DNA from: CAJKWP01 sp964554475 | Lineage (GTDB): Bacteria > Bacillota > Clostridia > Christensenellales > UBA1242 | Direction: 5' to 3' | Assembly (NCBI GenBank): GCA_964554475.1 | Contig: CAZKOT010000013.1 | Span: forward strand, 1-28,068 | Length of the DNA stretch: 28,068 bases | Part shown: piece by piece, positions 19,001 to 26,566 of the stretch | Position numbering within the stretch: the stretch's first letter is position 1 | How the letters are laid out: each line of letters begins with the position of its first letter | Program-made: the position numbers and the translations under genes | Notes under the pieces: generated by a model | What the model was told of the DNA's origin: nothing | The model's input: only the letters and a program-made list of their open reading frames with translations | Database searches by the model: none

Positions 19001-19678
19001 CTATAAAGAAATAACAATACCATATAAAACGCAAGTTGTGAGTTTTTTTTGGTATTCTTTTTCAACTAGTAATGATTCTTCTTCCTGATTAGTCAAAAAT
19101 CCACACTCGATAATTACACTTGTTATTGTTGAACAATTTAAAATAAAGTAATCACCAATAAGAGGCACCTTTCCCGCATTTGGTAGGTTTTGGACAAAAA
19201 TATTTTGTATATTAGTTGCTAGAGTAAAAGAAGATGTGTCACCATCTTTGTAAAAAACTCGTGCGCCACGTGAACTTTTCAAGGGATAACTGTTCATATG
19301 AATGCTAATTACTAAATTTGCATTTGAATTATCTATGATTTCTTGACGTTTTTTCATATCATCTTTTTTCTTGTTTTCCGCTAAAATAGAATACAAACCG
19401 TTTAAATTTGTCCTTGTCATAATAACTCGTATCCCGATTTCTTCAAGCATACTTTTTAGGGTGAAAGCGTATTCAAGATTTAAATGATTTTCGTCCACTC
19501 CTGAATAAGGGCTAACACTTCCTCCGTCCTGACCTCCGTGACCGGCATCAATAACAACGGTATAATAGTAAATTTTAGCAGTGGCAACAAGGGAAGGCAG
19601 GGCAAAAAAACAACTCAAAATTAGAATGAGGATTAAAATTATTATAATTGTCCTCTTTTTTATTGTGGTAAAAAGCAT
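19001..19678 (-). CDS. cwlD: N-acetylmuramoyl-L-alanine amidase (Amidase_3), CwlD-like
   Basis: Zinc amidase that removes the stem peptide from muramic acid in peptidoglycan. 225 residues: an N-terminal hydrophobic anchor or signal (about 10-33), then the Amidase_3 domain with VVIDAGHGG (zinc ligand H47), DENHLNLE (probable ligand E63), SIHMNS (H127) and the catalytic IECGFLTNQEE (E191). Length and single-domain layout match Bacillus CwlD (about 237 residues), which acts with PdaA to make the muramic-delta-lactam of spore cortex. That role is supported by spoIIR, sleB and ypeB a few kb away, but another sporulation or division amidase is possible. It is third in the cluster after prfB and tsaD, 81 bases after tsaD. 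The ribosome site before this ATG is weak. Confidence 0.85.
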   Translation of the reverse strand: MLFTTIKKRTIIIILILILILSCFFALPSLVATAKIYYYTVVIDAGHGGQDGGSVSPYSGVDENHLNLEYAFTLKSMLEEIGIRVIMTRTNLNGLYSILAENKKKDDMKKRQEIIDNSNANLVISIHMNSYPLKSSRGARVFYKDGDTSSFTLATNIQNIFVQNLPNAGKVPLIGDYFILNCSTITSVIIECGFLTNQEEESLLVEKEYQKKLTTCVLYGIVISL

Positions 19679-19759
19679 ATTAATTTATATGATAGTAATA
19701 TTTTAATTATGAGAATTAAGGTAAATAATAGTAAAAAATAAATATTGCACAATTTCTTT

Positions 19760-20818
19760 TTAAAGCGCAACCTTAGACTTTGCATTAAGTGAAAGTTCTG
19801 CGGGTAAAATTCCTGCTTTAAAATTGTAATATGCTGCAGAAGCAATCATTGCTGCATTATCAGTGCAAAGTGAGAGTTGAGGCATAAAAAGTTCAATTTT
19901 GTTTTCATTACATAAAGTAATTAATTTTTCTTTTAAAAATGAATTTGCAGCAACTCCTCCTGCGACAACAAGTTTCAAAAGATTTTTCTCTATGCATGCT
20001 CGCACTGCTTTTTCAGAAAGTTCTTTTACAATTAATGATTGAAAACTTGCACAAACATCGGCAGTTGGAATTTCTTTTCCTTTTTGTTTTTGAGAATTTA
20101 CATAATTCATGACTGCAGTTTTAATTCCGCTAAAACTAAAATTATAACTATTTTTTAAAGCGTTTGAGGTTTTAAAAATAATGTTGTTTTTTCCCTGCTT
20201 TGCCATTATATCAACTTTTGGTCCACCAGGATAGCCAAGTGACAATAGACGGGACACTTTGTCAAATGCCTCACCTGCTGCATCATCAAGCGTTGTTCCT
20301 AAAAGTTCAAAATCTGTGTATGTTTTTACATTTAAAATTGCACTATGTCCCCCACTTACCATTAAGCAAATAAAAGGTGGTTCAAGGTTTTGATGTGTTA
20401 AATAATTTGCTGCAATATGTCCATGGATGTGACTGACTGCAAAAAGAGGTTTTTCAAGAGCATAAGCCAATGCTTTTGCATAATTGACGCCAACTAAAAG
20501 TGCTCCAATTAAACCTGCACCATAAGTTACAGCAATTGCGTCAATATCTTCAAACTTTAAATCTGCCTTTTTTAATGCTTCTATTGTTATGTTTTTTATT
20601 GCTAAAATGTGATTACGTGAGGCAACTTCTGGAACAACTCCACCAAAGCGTTTGTGAATTTCAATTTGTGAAGAAACAATATTTGAAAAAATTTTTCTTC
20701 CATTTTCAACAATGGCAACACTTGTTTCATCGCAAGAAGATTCAACTGCGAGAATTTTAACATTTTTTGCTGTTTTCAATTTTTCAAATTGTTTTTGTAA
20801 GTTTTTATAATAAACCAT
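19760..20818 (-). CDS. tsaD: tRNA N6-adenosine threonylcarbamoyltransferase TsaD
   Basis: Transfers threonylcarbamoyl from TC-AMP to A37 of ANN-decoding tRNAs, working with TsaB and TsaE in the cytosol. Diagnostic motifs are ILAVESSCDETSVAIV (22-37), the metal site H130-xxx-H134 in SHIHGHIAAN, the nucleotide-binding MVSGGHS (153-159) and the C-terminal VVAGGVAANSFL and CTDNAAMIA segments. At 352 residues it carries about 20 extra N-terminal residues before KILAVESS; there is no closer ATG or GTG and the chosen ATG has an AAGGTG ribosome site seven bases upstream, so the extension looks real. It follows prfB by 48 bases, probably in one transcript. tsaB and tsaE are not in the window. Confidence 0.97.
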   Translation of the reverse strand: MVYYKNLQKQFEKLKTAKNVKILAVESSCDETSVAIVENGRKIFSNIVSSQIEIHKRFGGVVPEVASRNHILAIKNITIEALKKADLKFEDIDAIAVTYGAGLIGALLVGVNYAKALAYALEKPLFAVSHIHGHIAANYLTHQNLEPPFICLMVSGGHSAILNVKTYTDFELLGTTLDDAAGEAFDKVSRLLSLGYPGGPKVDIMAKQGKNNIIFKTSNALKNSYNFSFSGIKTAVMNYVNSQKQKGKEIPTADVCASFQSLIVKELSEKAVRACIEKNLLKLVVAGGVAANSFLKEKLITLCNENKIELFMPQLSLCTDNAAMIASAAYYNFKAGILPAELSLNAKSKVAL

Positions 20819-20866
20819 GACACACCTTTTAATTTTAACAAACTAATTATTATCAAATTAAAGCTT

Positions 20867-21965
20867 TTAAACGCTTTGTTTAAGAAATTCATTAATAAAG
20901 GGCATTAATTCCCCATTCATAACTGCTGTTATATCACTTGTTTCAAAACCCGTTCTATGGTCTTTTACCATTGAATAAGGATGAAAAACATAGGAGCGTA
21001 TTTGACTACCCCATTCAATTTTTTTTATTATTCCTTTAATTGCCCGAAGTTTTTCCTCTTCCTCAATCTCTTTCATTTCAAGTAATTTACTTCGAAGCAT
21101 TTTCATGCATACTTCTCGATTTTGTATTTGACTTCGTTCGTTTTGACATGCAACAACAATCCCGCTTGGAATATGAGTTATTCGCACAGCACTTTCAGTT
21201 TTGTTGACATGTTGTCCTCCTGCTCCACTGCTTCGGTAGGTGTCAATTCTTAAATCTTCACTTCTAATTTCAATTGATTTTTCATCCTCAATTTCGGGTA
21301 TTACTTCTAAACTTGCAAAACTTGTATGACGGCGTGCGCTTGCATCAAAGGGAGAAATTCTAACCAGTCGATGAACTCCTTTTTCGGATTTTAAATAACC
21401 ATAAGCATTTTCGCCTTCAACTAAAAAACTAATGCTTTTTAACCCAGCACCATCTCCGTCCAAACTGTCTAGTACAGTAATGTCAAACTCATTTTTTTCT
21501 GCAAACATTTGATACATGCGAAAAAGCATTTCTGTCCAGTCTTGCGCCTCTGTTCCTCCAGCACCAGAATGCAGTGTTAAAATTGCATTTAAATTGTCAT
21601 ATTTTCCATTTAATAATGTTTGTAATTTTAATTTTTCAAGTTTTTCTTCTAATATTTTAAGACTTTTATTTAATTGGAAAAAAAGTTGTTCATCATTTTC
21701 GTTTGTTAAAATTTCAACAATGTCTTGGATATCATTAAGTTGTTTTTCCAAAAAAGAAATTTCTTCAAGTTTGTTTTGAATTATTCGAATTTTTTTTCCG
21801 ACAGATTTTACTTTTTGTTGCTCAAGCCAAAAACTTTCGTCTTCTTGGAGTTTTTTAAGTTCTGCTTCTTCCTTTTTTAATTTTAAAGGGTCAAAGACAC
21901 TCCTTTATAAAAACGAAAATTTCTTTTAATTCATACAATTTGTTTTTTTGATTGTCAATAATCAT
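20867..21965 (-). CDS. prfB: Peptide chain release factor 2, with programmed +1 frameshift
   Basis: Terminates translation at UGA and UAA. A single open frame from the ATG at 21751 gives only 294 residues and loses the N-terminal domain. The real start is ATG 21963-21965 with AGGGG seven bases upstream. Codons 1-24 are followed by in-frame TGA (21891-21893) in the context AAG GAG TGT CTT TGA C, the classical RF2 recoding site: internal Shine-Dalgarno, slippery CTT, then TGA C. Shifting +1 reads GAC at 21892-21890 and stays open to 20867, giving 24 + 341 = 365 residues, the normal RF2 length. The UGA-recognition tripeptide SPF falls at 204-206 and the catalytic GGQ at 249-251. RF2 therefore controls its own synthesis. 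First gene of the prfB-tsaD-amidase cluster. Confidence 0.97.
21890..21905 (-). promoter_or_regulatory. prfB programmed +1 frameshift site
   Basis: Minus-strand AAGGAGTGTCTTTGAC: Shine-Dalgarno-like AAGGAG three bases before the CTT slippery codon, then UGA with C following. Spacing is the same as in the Escherichia coli site AGGGGGTATCTTTGAC. Confidence 0.95.
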
Positions 21966-22025
21966 TTTGTTTCCCCTATTTACAAAAATTAAATATATTT
22001 AAAAATACAATCTTATTTCATTAAT

Positions 22026-22051
22026 TTGACATAATTTTTTAAATATGTCAA
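22026..22051. promoter_or_regulatory. Palindrome between prfB and degV, possible operator
   Basis: TTGACAT (22026-22032) and ATGTCAA (22045-22051) form a perfect 7-bp inverted repeat around 12 AT bases, in the 116-nt divergent interval. Each arm contains a consensus -35 hexamer TTGACA, one per strand, but neither has a good -10 at 16-18 bases. Confidence 0.45.
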
Positions 22052-22081
22052 CATAAAAGCATCATAGGGAGGGGAGATAAA

Positions 22082-22942
22082 ATGGTTGTTTTTTGTGATA
22101 GTAATTGTGAATTATGGTACACAAAATTAAAAGAATTAAATTTGAAATTAATTAAAATGCCCTATACTCTTGATGAAGATGAGAAAGCATATGATTGTGG
22201 GGAAAAAACTGATTTCAAAGATTTTTACAAAAAAATGCAAGGAGGGAAGTTGCCCACAACTTCGGCACTAAATCCCACTGATTATATTAATTACTTTGAG
22301 CCTTATTTTAAAAAAAATGAAGATATTTTATACATTGCTTTTTCTTCAAAACTTTCAGCAACTTTTGATTATATGAACCGTGCAGTAGAAGAACTTTCAA
22401 AAAGTTATCCTTCTGTAAAATTCAAATATTTTGACACCAAAAGTATTTCAATGGGGGCGGGCTTACAGGTTTACCTTGCTGCAAAATATGCAAAAGAGGG
22501 ACACACAATTGATGAAGTAATAGAATACTTAAAAAACATAACTAATAAAATTGCAACTCTTTTTATGGTGGATAATTTATTCCATTTAAAACGTGGAGGG
22601 AGACTTAGTTTTGCTGAAGCAGTATTTGGAAGTCTGTTACACATTAAACCTGTTTTAAAAATTAATGAAGAAGGAAAAGTTACAATTTTTTCAAAAAAAA
22701 GCGGAACAAAAGTTGCACATAATTTTATGTTTAACGAAGTTGTCACAAATTACTCACCCATTGACAATTGTCCCATTGTTTTACTTCATACGGGAGAGGA
22801 AGAAAGCGTAAAATTTTTGGAAGAAAAGTTAAAAAGTGCTTTTCCCGATATTGAAATTTGGAAACAACCTATTGGACCGACAATTGGTTCACATGTCGGA
22901 CCTGGTGCTGTTGGAATTGTTTTCCCTTCAAAAAAAAGATAA
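22082..22942 (+). CDS. DegV family fatty-acid-binding protein (FakB-like)
   Basis: Binds a single fatty acid and presents it to the kinase FakA for phosphorylation before entry into phospholipid synthesis. 286 residues, the usual family length. Motifs: N-terminal DSNCEL, LPTTSALNP (58-65) with the conserved TTS of the ligand pocket, FSSKLSATFDYM (87-98), HLKRGGRLS (168-176) and the C-terminal GPTIGSHVGPGAVGIVF loop. Cytosolic, with no signal. The start is fixed by AGGGAGGGGAG at 22066-22076. It is transcribed away from prfB, with a palindrome in the shared upstream region. FakA is not in the window. DegV paralogs are common in Firmicutes, so the specific lipid cannot be said. Confidence 0.95.
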   Translation: MVVFCDSNCELWYTKLKELNLKLIKMPYTLDEDEKAYDCGEKTDFKDFYKKMQGGKLPTTSALNPTDYINYFEPYFKKNEDILYIAFSSKLSATFDYMNRAVEELSKSYPSVKFKYFDTKSISMGAGLQVYLAAKYAKEGHTIDEVIEYLKNITNKIATLFMVDNLFHLKRGGRLSFAEAVFGSLLHIKPVLKINEEGKVTIFSKKSGTKVAHNFMFNEVVTNYSPIDNCPIVLLHTGEEESVKFLEEKLKSAFPDIEIWKQPIGPTIGSHVGPGAVGIVFPSKKR

Positions 22943-22946
22943 TAGG

Positions 22947-23054
22947 CTGTCGATAAAGGGCAATGGACACAGCACCAATTTGCGTTAAGCAAATTGCAGT
23001 TTAATTACGAAGTAATTCTGTTATGGAACGAGGAACTATTGTCTTTCTCGACAG
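22947..23054. repeat. 108-nt inverted-repeat element with internal hairpins (MITE or structured RNA)
   Basis: Ends are CTGTCGA (22947-22953) and TCGACAG (23048-23054). Pairing continues inward: AAAG (22955-22958) with CTTT (23043-23046), and GCAATGG (22960-22966) with CTATTGT (23036-23042) using two G-U pairs, with one mismatch and one bulge. Inside are a perfect 8-bp hairpin (22976-22983 with 22989-22996, loop GTTAA) and a 6-bp hairpin AATTAC/GTAATT (23003-23017) extended by CAG/CTG. This gives a three-way junction. No coding sequence is seen in it. Confidence 0.6.
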
Positions 23055-23157
23055 TTTGGTTATTTACGGTTTTGATAATTAATTCTTAATAATTCCTCAT
23101 AATTATTCATTAATCGTTAAGGGTAAGTTTTTTTTTCAGTCAATAATTACTGTTAGC

Positions 23158-23670
23158 ATGAAAAATTTTGTTTTAGCAGTAGTTGCATTAATAGGAATTG
23201 TAGGAATAGTTTTATTTTGTGGATTTAAAACCGAAGATAAAAATCTTTTACGCATACATGTGCGAGCAAATTCAAACAATGAACAAGATCAAAGTGTGAA
23301 ATATGAAGTTGTTAATGCTTTAATAGATTTTATTACCCCCCTTGTTGCTATGTGTGAAACTCTTGAAGAGGCAAAAATCGTTTTAAAAGAAAGTTTTGAA
23401 GAAATAGAGTTTGAAGTAGAAAAGGTTTTAACAAAAAACGGTTTTACTTATAATGCAAGTGTTGCAATCAACAATGAATACTTCCCAACAAGAACTTATG
23501 ACGAGTGGACTCTTGAAAGTGGTTTTTATGAAGCATTAATAGTTAATTTAGGAAGTGGGGAGGGTGATAATTGGTGGTGTGTGGTCTATCCCCCTTTATG
23601 CTTTAGAACAAATGCACCCATTAAATATAAAAGTATAATAGTTGAAATTATTAAAAACTGGATAAAATAA
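23158..23670 (+). CDS. spoIIR: Stage II sporulation protein R (SpoIIR)
   Basis: In spore formers SpoIIR is made in the forespore under sigma-F and secreted into the intermembrane space, where it triggers SpoIIGA to process pro-sigma-E in the mother cell. The 170 residues carry a hydrophobic export segment (about 3-21), LLRIHVRANSNNEQDQ-VKYEV (30-50), ESGFYEALIVNLGSGEGDNWWCVVYPPLCF with the family's diagnostic NWWCV-PPLC block, and a short tail. It is shorter than the Bacillus protein but keeps the core domain. No strong Shine-Dalgarno precedes the ATG (AAGGG lies about 35 bases away), and I cannot identify a sigma-F promoter. It ends at an AT-only hairpin terminator. Confidence 0.93.
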   Translation: MKNFVLAVVALIGIVGIVLFCGFKTEDKNLLRIHVRANSNNEQDQSVKYEVVNALIDFITPLVAMCETLEEAKIVLKESFEEIEFEVEKVLTKNGFTYNASVAINNEYFPTRTYDEWTLESGFYEALIVNLGSGEGDNWWCVVYPPLCFRTNAPIKYKSIIVEIIKNWIK

Positions 23671-23683
23671 TAAATCTGAATTT

Positions 23684-23729
23684 AAAATTATTTATTAAAT
23701 AAACAAAAATTAATAAATAATTTTTTTTT
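23684..23729 (+). terminator. AT-only hairpin terminator after spoIIR
   Basis: A perfect 15-bp stem (23684-23698 with 23710-23724), made only of A-T pairs, has an 11-nt loop and runs into nine T (23721-23729). Unusually long and entirely GC-free for a terminator. Confidence 0.6.
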
Positions 23730-23837
23730 AATCGCTCAAAATAAGTTTGATTATTTTAAGACTTTATAAATTTATAAAAAAAATCTAAACAACAAATTTT
23801 TAATAGTTTAAAAGTTCTTATAAGAAAAGGAGAATTT

Positions 23838-24731
23838 ATGAAAAAATGGCTTTTGTTTTTAATTATTCCTCTATCTTTTGCTTTGACTTTTGGCATTATT
23901 TTTATTTCGGGAGCACAATATATTAATCCTCAGGCGGTCGCTGTTCAAAGCACGGTTGCTAATCAAAGTCAAATAAAAATTGTTCAGCAAAGATTGAAGG
24001 ATTGGGGTTATTATAACGGCCCTATTACTGGTTACTATGGAGAGTTAACAAAAGCGGCAGTGATTCGTTTTCAAAAAAAACACGGATTGAATGCTCAAGG
24101 TTATTTAGGACCATTAACACTTGAAAAAATAGGGATTAATACCGGTTCATCAAATACATCAGATGGAAGAACAACATACGATTCAGCAACAATTTCAAAA
24201 GTTCAACAAAGACTTAAAGATTGGGGATATTATAGTGGCCCGGTTACAGGTTATTATGGAGATTTAACTAAAGCTGCTGTAATAAAATTCCAAAAAAATA
24301 ATGGTCTAAACGCTGAAGGTTATTTGGGACCATTAACTCTTAAAGCAATTGGAATTGGAGGTGGAGCTACTTCACAAAACAGTAATGATTTATATCTTTT
24401 GGCAAAACTGGTGTATGCCGAGGCGAGAGGCGAACCTTATACTGGTCAAGTTGCAGTTGCAGCGGTTGTTTTAAACCGCATTGAAGACCCTGCATATCCA
24501 AACACACTTGCAGGTGTGATTTATCAGCCCTGGGCATTTTCTGTTGTCAATGACGGACAAATTAATTTTGAACCGAATCAAACAGCAATCAATGCTGCAA
24601 GAGATGCATTAAACGGTTGGGATCCAACATATGGATGTACGTTCTATTATAATCCCTCAACCGCAACAAATTGGTGGATTAAACAAAAGCCTGTTGCCGT
24701 TACAATTGGTTCGCATAAATTTTGTTATTAA
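23838..24731 (+). CDS. sleB: Spore cortex-lytic enzyme SleB with two peptidoglycan-binding domains
   Basis: Lytic transglycosylase that cuts muramic-delta-lactam cortex during germination. 297 residues: signal or anchor helix (about 4-24), two tandem PG_binding_1 domains (about 44-100 and 117-173) that are roughly 80 percent alike, and the SleB catalytic (Hydrolase_2) domain from about 184. The catalytic glutamate is expected in LVYAEARGEPYTG (first Glu, E195); AAVVLNR, GVIYQPWAFSVV and CTFYYNP-ATNWW are further family motifs. Bacillus SleB has one binding domain. AAAAGGAG at 23825-23832 supports the start. ypeB follows 14 bases after the stop, the classical sleB-ypeB operon in which YpeB stabilises and restrains SleB. 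Confidence 0.96.
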   Translation: MKKWLLFLIIPLSFALTFGIIFISGAQYINPQAVAVQSTVANQSQIKIVQQRLKDWGYYNGPITGYYGELTKAAVIRFQKKHGLNAQGYLGPLTLEKIGINTGSSNTSDGRTTYDSATISKVQQRLKDWGYYSGPVTGYYGDLTKAAVIKFQKNNGLNAEGYLGPLTLKAIGIGGGATSQNSNDLYLLAKLVYAEARGEPYTGQVAVAAVVLNRIEDPAYPNTLAGVIYQPWAFSVVNDGQINFEPNQTAINAARDALNGWDPTYGCTFYYNPSTATNWWIKQKPVAVTIGSHKFCY

Positions 24732-24745
24732 TTAAAGGGGGAAAC

Positions 24746-26122
24746 ATGAACAAGAAAAAAGAAAATAAAACAATAGTTGAAGTAAAACAAAAATCAAATG
24801 CCGGATTAATTATTGCATTTAGTATTTTATGTGGAGTTGTTTTGGCACTTGCGGTTCTTTTGTATTCATCCTATACAAATGCAAATTATTACGCATCCTC
24901 ACTTGAGGGGACTTATCAAAAATCATATTATGACTTGGTTGATGATATTAATAATGCAGAAATAAAAATGAGCAAAGTTGTCTCAACAGATGATGATGCT
25001 TACGCTGCAAAATTATTGCAAGAAATCAGCAAAAATGCAAATGATGCTCAAAATAATTTAAACGTTTTACCCGTTTCAATTAACGGTATTGATGAGAGTA
25101 GAACTTTTGTTAATCAATTGAGTGGATATTGCGAAACGCTTTCAAAAAAAGTTGCAAAAGGGGGAAAACTGACCGCAAAAGAAAAACAAACCTTGAAACA
25201 ACTTTATAGTAGCATCATATCAATGAAACAGGCGTTAAATGAAATGACTAATAACATGTCAGAGGGTTACAGCATTTTGGGTAATAGTTTATCACTTGAA
25301 AAAGATTATAATGATTTCACAGTTCAACTTCAATCAATTAAATCAAATGATATTGAATATCCCACAATGATTTATGATGGACCTTTTGCCGATTCTCAAA
25401 TTAGAAAAGAGGTTAAAAAACTAGCGGCATCAAAAAATGTTGTGAACGAGACGAAAGCAAAAGAAAATCTTTCAAAAATATGCGGAATTAGTGTTGAAAA
25501 TATAAACTCAGAGGGCGAGGCAAAATCAAATTTTGAAACATATAATTTTTCTTTTAAAGACTTAAAGGGAAAAGATTGTTATGCTCAAATTTCAAAAACA
25601 GAGGGACGTTTGATTACTCTTGCGGGAAACAGTGATGAAGGCGCAAAAAATGTTTCAATGAAAGAGGCACAAGAAATTGCAAAAGACTTTATCAAAAAAA
25701 CAGGAGTAAATGATGTTCAATGCGTTTGGAGTGATGATGTGGGCGGTAATGGTTATTTTAATTTTGCACCGGTTGAAAATGGAATCATTCTTTATCCAGA
25801 TTTAATAAAAGTTAAATGCGACCTTGCGGATGGAGATATTTTGGGATATGAGGCACGCTCCTATTACACAAACAATGTTAAAAGAAATTTAAACGGTTTT
25901 GCAATTTCAAAAGAAACAGCACTTTCAAAAATTCAAGATGGATTTACAGTTAAAGCTGTTAATAAGGCACTTTGCCCGATTGAATATAATGAAGAATTAT
26001 GTTATGAAATTGAATGCACAAAACAAGACGACACTTATTATTTTTATATTAACGCAATGACCGGAAGTGTTGATAATATCTTAAAAGTAATAAAAACAAA
26101 TGACGGAAACAAAATAATGTAA
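24746..26122 (+). CDS. ypeB: Germination protein YpeB
   Basis: Partner of SleB in the spore; needed for SleB stability and localisation and processed at germination. The start chosen is ATG 24746 with AAAGGGGG at 24734-24741; a TTG at 24722 in the same frame would overlap the sleB stop and has no ribosome site. 458 residues: short basic N-terminus, one membrane helix (about 20-41), a helical region (about 45-200) and a C-terminal half with PepSY-like segments, for example KTEGRLITLAGNSDE, VSMKEAQEIAKDFIKKTG and YYFYINAMTGSVDNILKV. Length and layout match YpeB of Firmicutes (about 450 residues). It ends at a strong hairpin terminator. Confidence 0.95.
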   Translation: MNKKKENKTIVEVKQKSNAGLIIAFSILCGVVLALAVLLYSSYTNANYYASSLEGTYQKSYYDLVDDINNAEIKMSKVVSTDDDAYAAKLLQEISKNANDAQNNLNVLPVSINGIDESRTFVNQLSGYCETLSKKVAKGGKLTAKEKQTLKQLYSSIISMKQALNEMTNNMSEGYSILGNSLSLEKDYNDFTVQLQSIKSNDIEYPTMIYDGPFADSQIRKEVKKLAASKNVVNETKAKENLSKICGISVENINSEGEAKSNFETYNFSFKDLKGKDCYAQISKTEGRLITLAGNSDEGAKNVSMKEAQEIAKDFIKKTGVNDVQCVWSDDVGGNGYFNFAPVENGIILYPDLIKVKCDLADGDILGYEARSYYTNNVKRNLNGFAISKETALSKIQDGFTVKAVNKALCPIEYNEELCYEIECTKQDDTYYFYINAMTGSVDNILKVIKTNDGNKIM

Positions 26123-26135
26123 ATTGTTAAATATT

Positions 26136-26167
26136 AAAAAAACTACGGAAAAAATCCGTAGTTTTTT
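26136..26167. terminator. Bidirectional terminator between ypeB and the small Cys peptide gene
   Basis: ACTACGGA (26142-26149) pairs perfectly with TCCGTAGT (26155-26162). Six T follow on the plus strand, and six A (26136-26141) precede it and act as the T-run for the minus-strand gene. Confidence 0.9.
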
Positions 26168-26180
26168 AATAATTAAATTA

Positions 26181-26270
26181 TTATTTCTTTTTTGTTTTTG
26201 TTGGCGCTGAAGGTTTTACTTCGGGTTTTTTTGAAATTTTCTCCCCGCAACCGCATCCACATTTTGACAT
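26181..26270 (-). CDS. Small cysteine-rich peptide, 29 residues
   Basis: Too short for usual gene calling but well supported. ATG 26268-26270 lies five bases after a perfect AGGAGG (26276-26281), and a promoter sits upstream. The reading frame gives 29 residues starting MSKCGCGCGEK, with three cysteines alternating with glycine (C4, C6, C8), and continues as a Lys/Pro/Thr-rich tail ending KTKKK before TAA at 26181-26183. Downstream it meets the bidirectional terminator shared with ypeB. There is no hydrophobic segment. The CGCGCG head suggests metal binding or a redox role and the basic tail possible nucleic-acid or surface contact; both are inference. I do not recognise a family. Confidence 0.7.
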   Translation of the reverse strand: MSKCGCGCGEKISKKPEVKPSAPTKTKKK

Positions 26271-26289
26271 TTTTTCCTCCTGTTATTGT

Positions 26290-26317
26290 AGTATAACTCA
26301 AAAAAATAAAAAAACAA
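26290..26317 (-). promoter_or_regulatory. Sigma-A-like promoter of the Cys peptide gene
   Basis: Minus strand: -35 TTGTTT (26317-26312), 16-base spacer, -10 TATACT (26295-26290). The AGGAGG ribosome site begins 8 bases after the -10, so the leader would be very short. Confidence 0.5.
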
Positions 26318-26404
26318 AAGAGTAATATGTATTAATTTGTAAAAATAAAAATAATTAAATTTTGTTTCATATAACTGCTTTAAATTTTACTATTACTTTT
26401 ATCC

Positions 26405-26433
26405 TTGCTAATGCAAAAATTTTTTGTTATACT
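26405..26433 (+). promoter_or_regulatory. Extended -10 promoter for the acetyltransferase gene
   Basis: -35 TTGCTA (26405-26410), a 17-base spacer ending TGT, and -10 TATACT (26428-26433), with TG extension. Transcription would give a leader of about 125 nt before the GNAT gene. That leader is A/C-rich and very poor in G. Confidence 0.65.
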
Positions 26434-26566
26434 AAAAAAACAAATTTGTCCTTTCCTAGCCCATCAAAACGAAACTCAAAAAATTACTCAAAGTAACTTA
26501 AAAACTGTAAAACTCTACCAAAAATCCCAAAGCAAACCTAAAATATTTAATTAATTGGATGTTGTC

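Noticed and set aside
22471..22992. Minus-strand frames antisense to degV
   Set aside because: Antisense to a well-supported gene with no ribosome sites or family features.
24722..24745. TTG at 24722 as ypeB start
   Set aside because: Overlaps the sleB stop and lacks a ribosome site; ATG 24746 has a strong AAAGGGGG.
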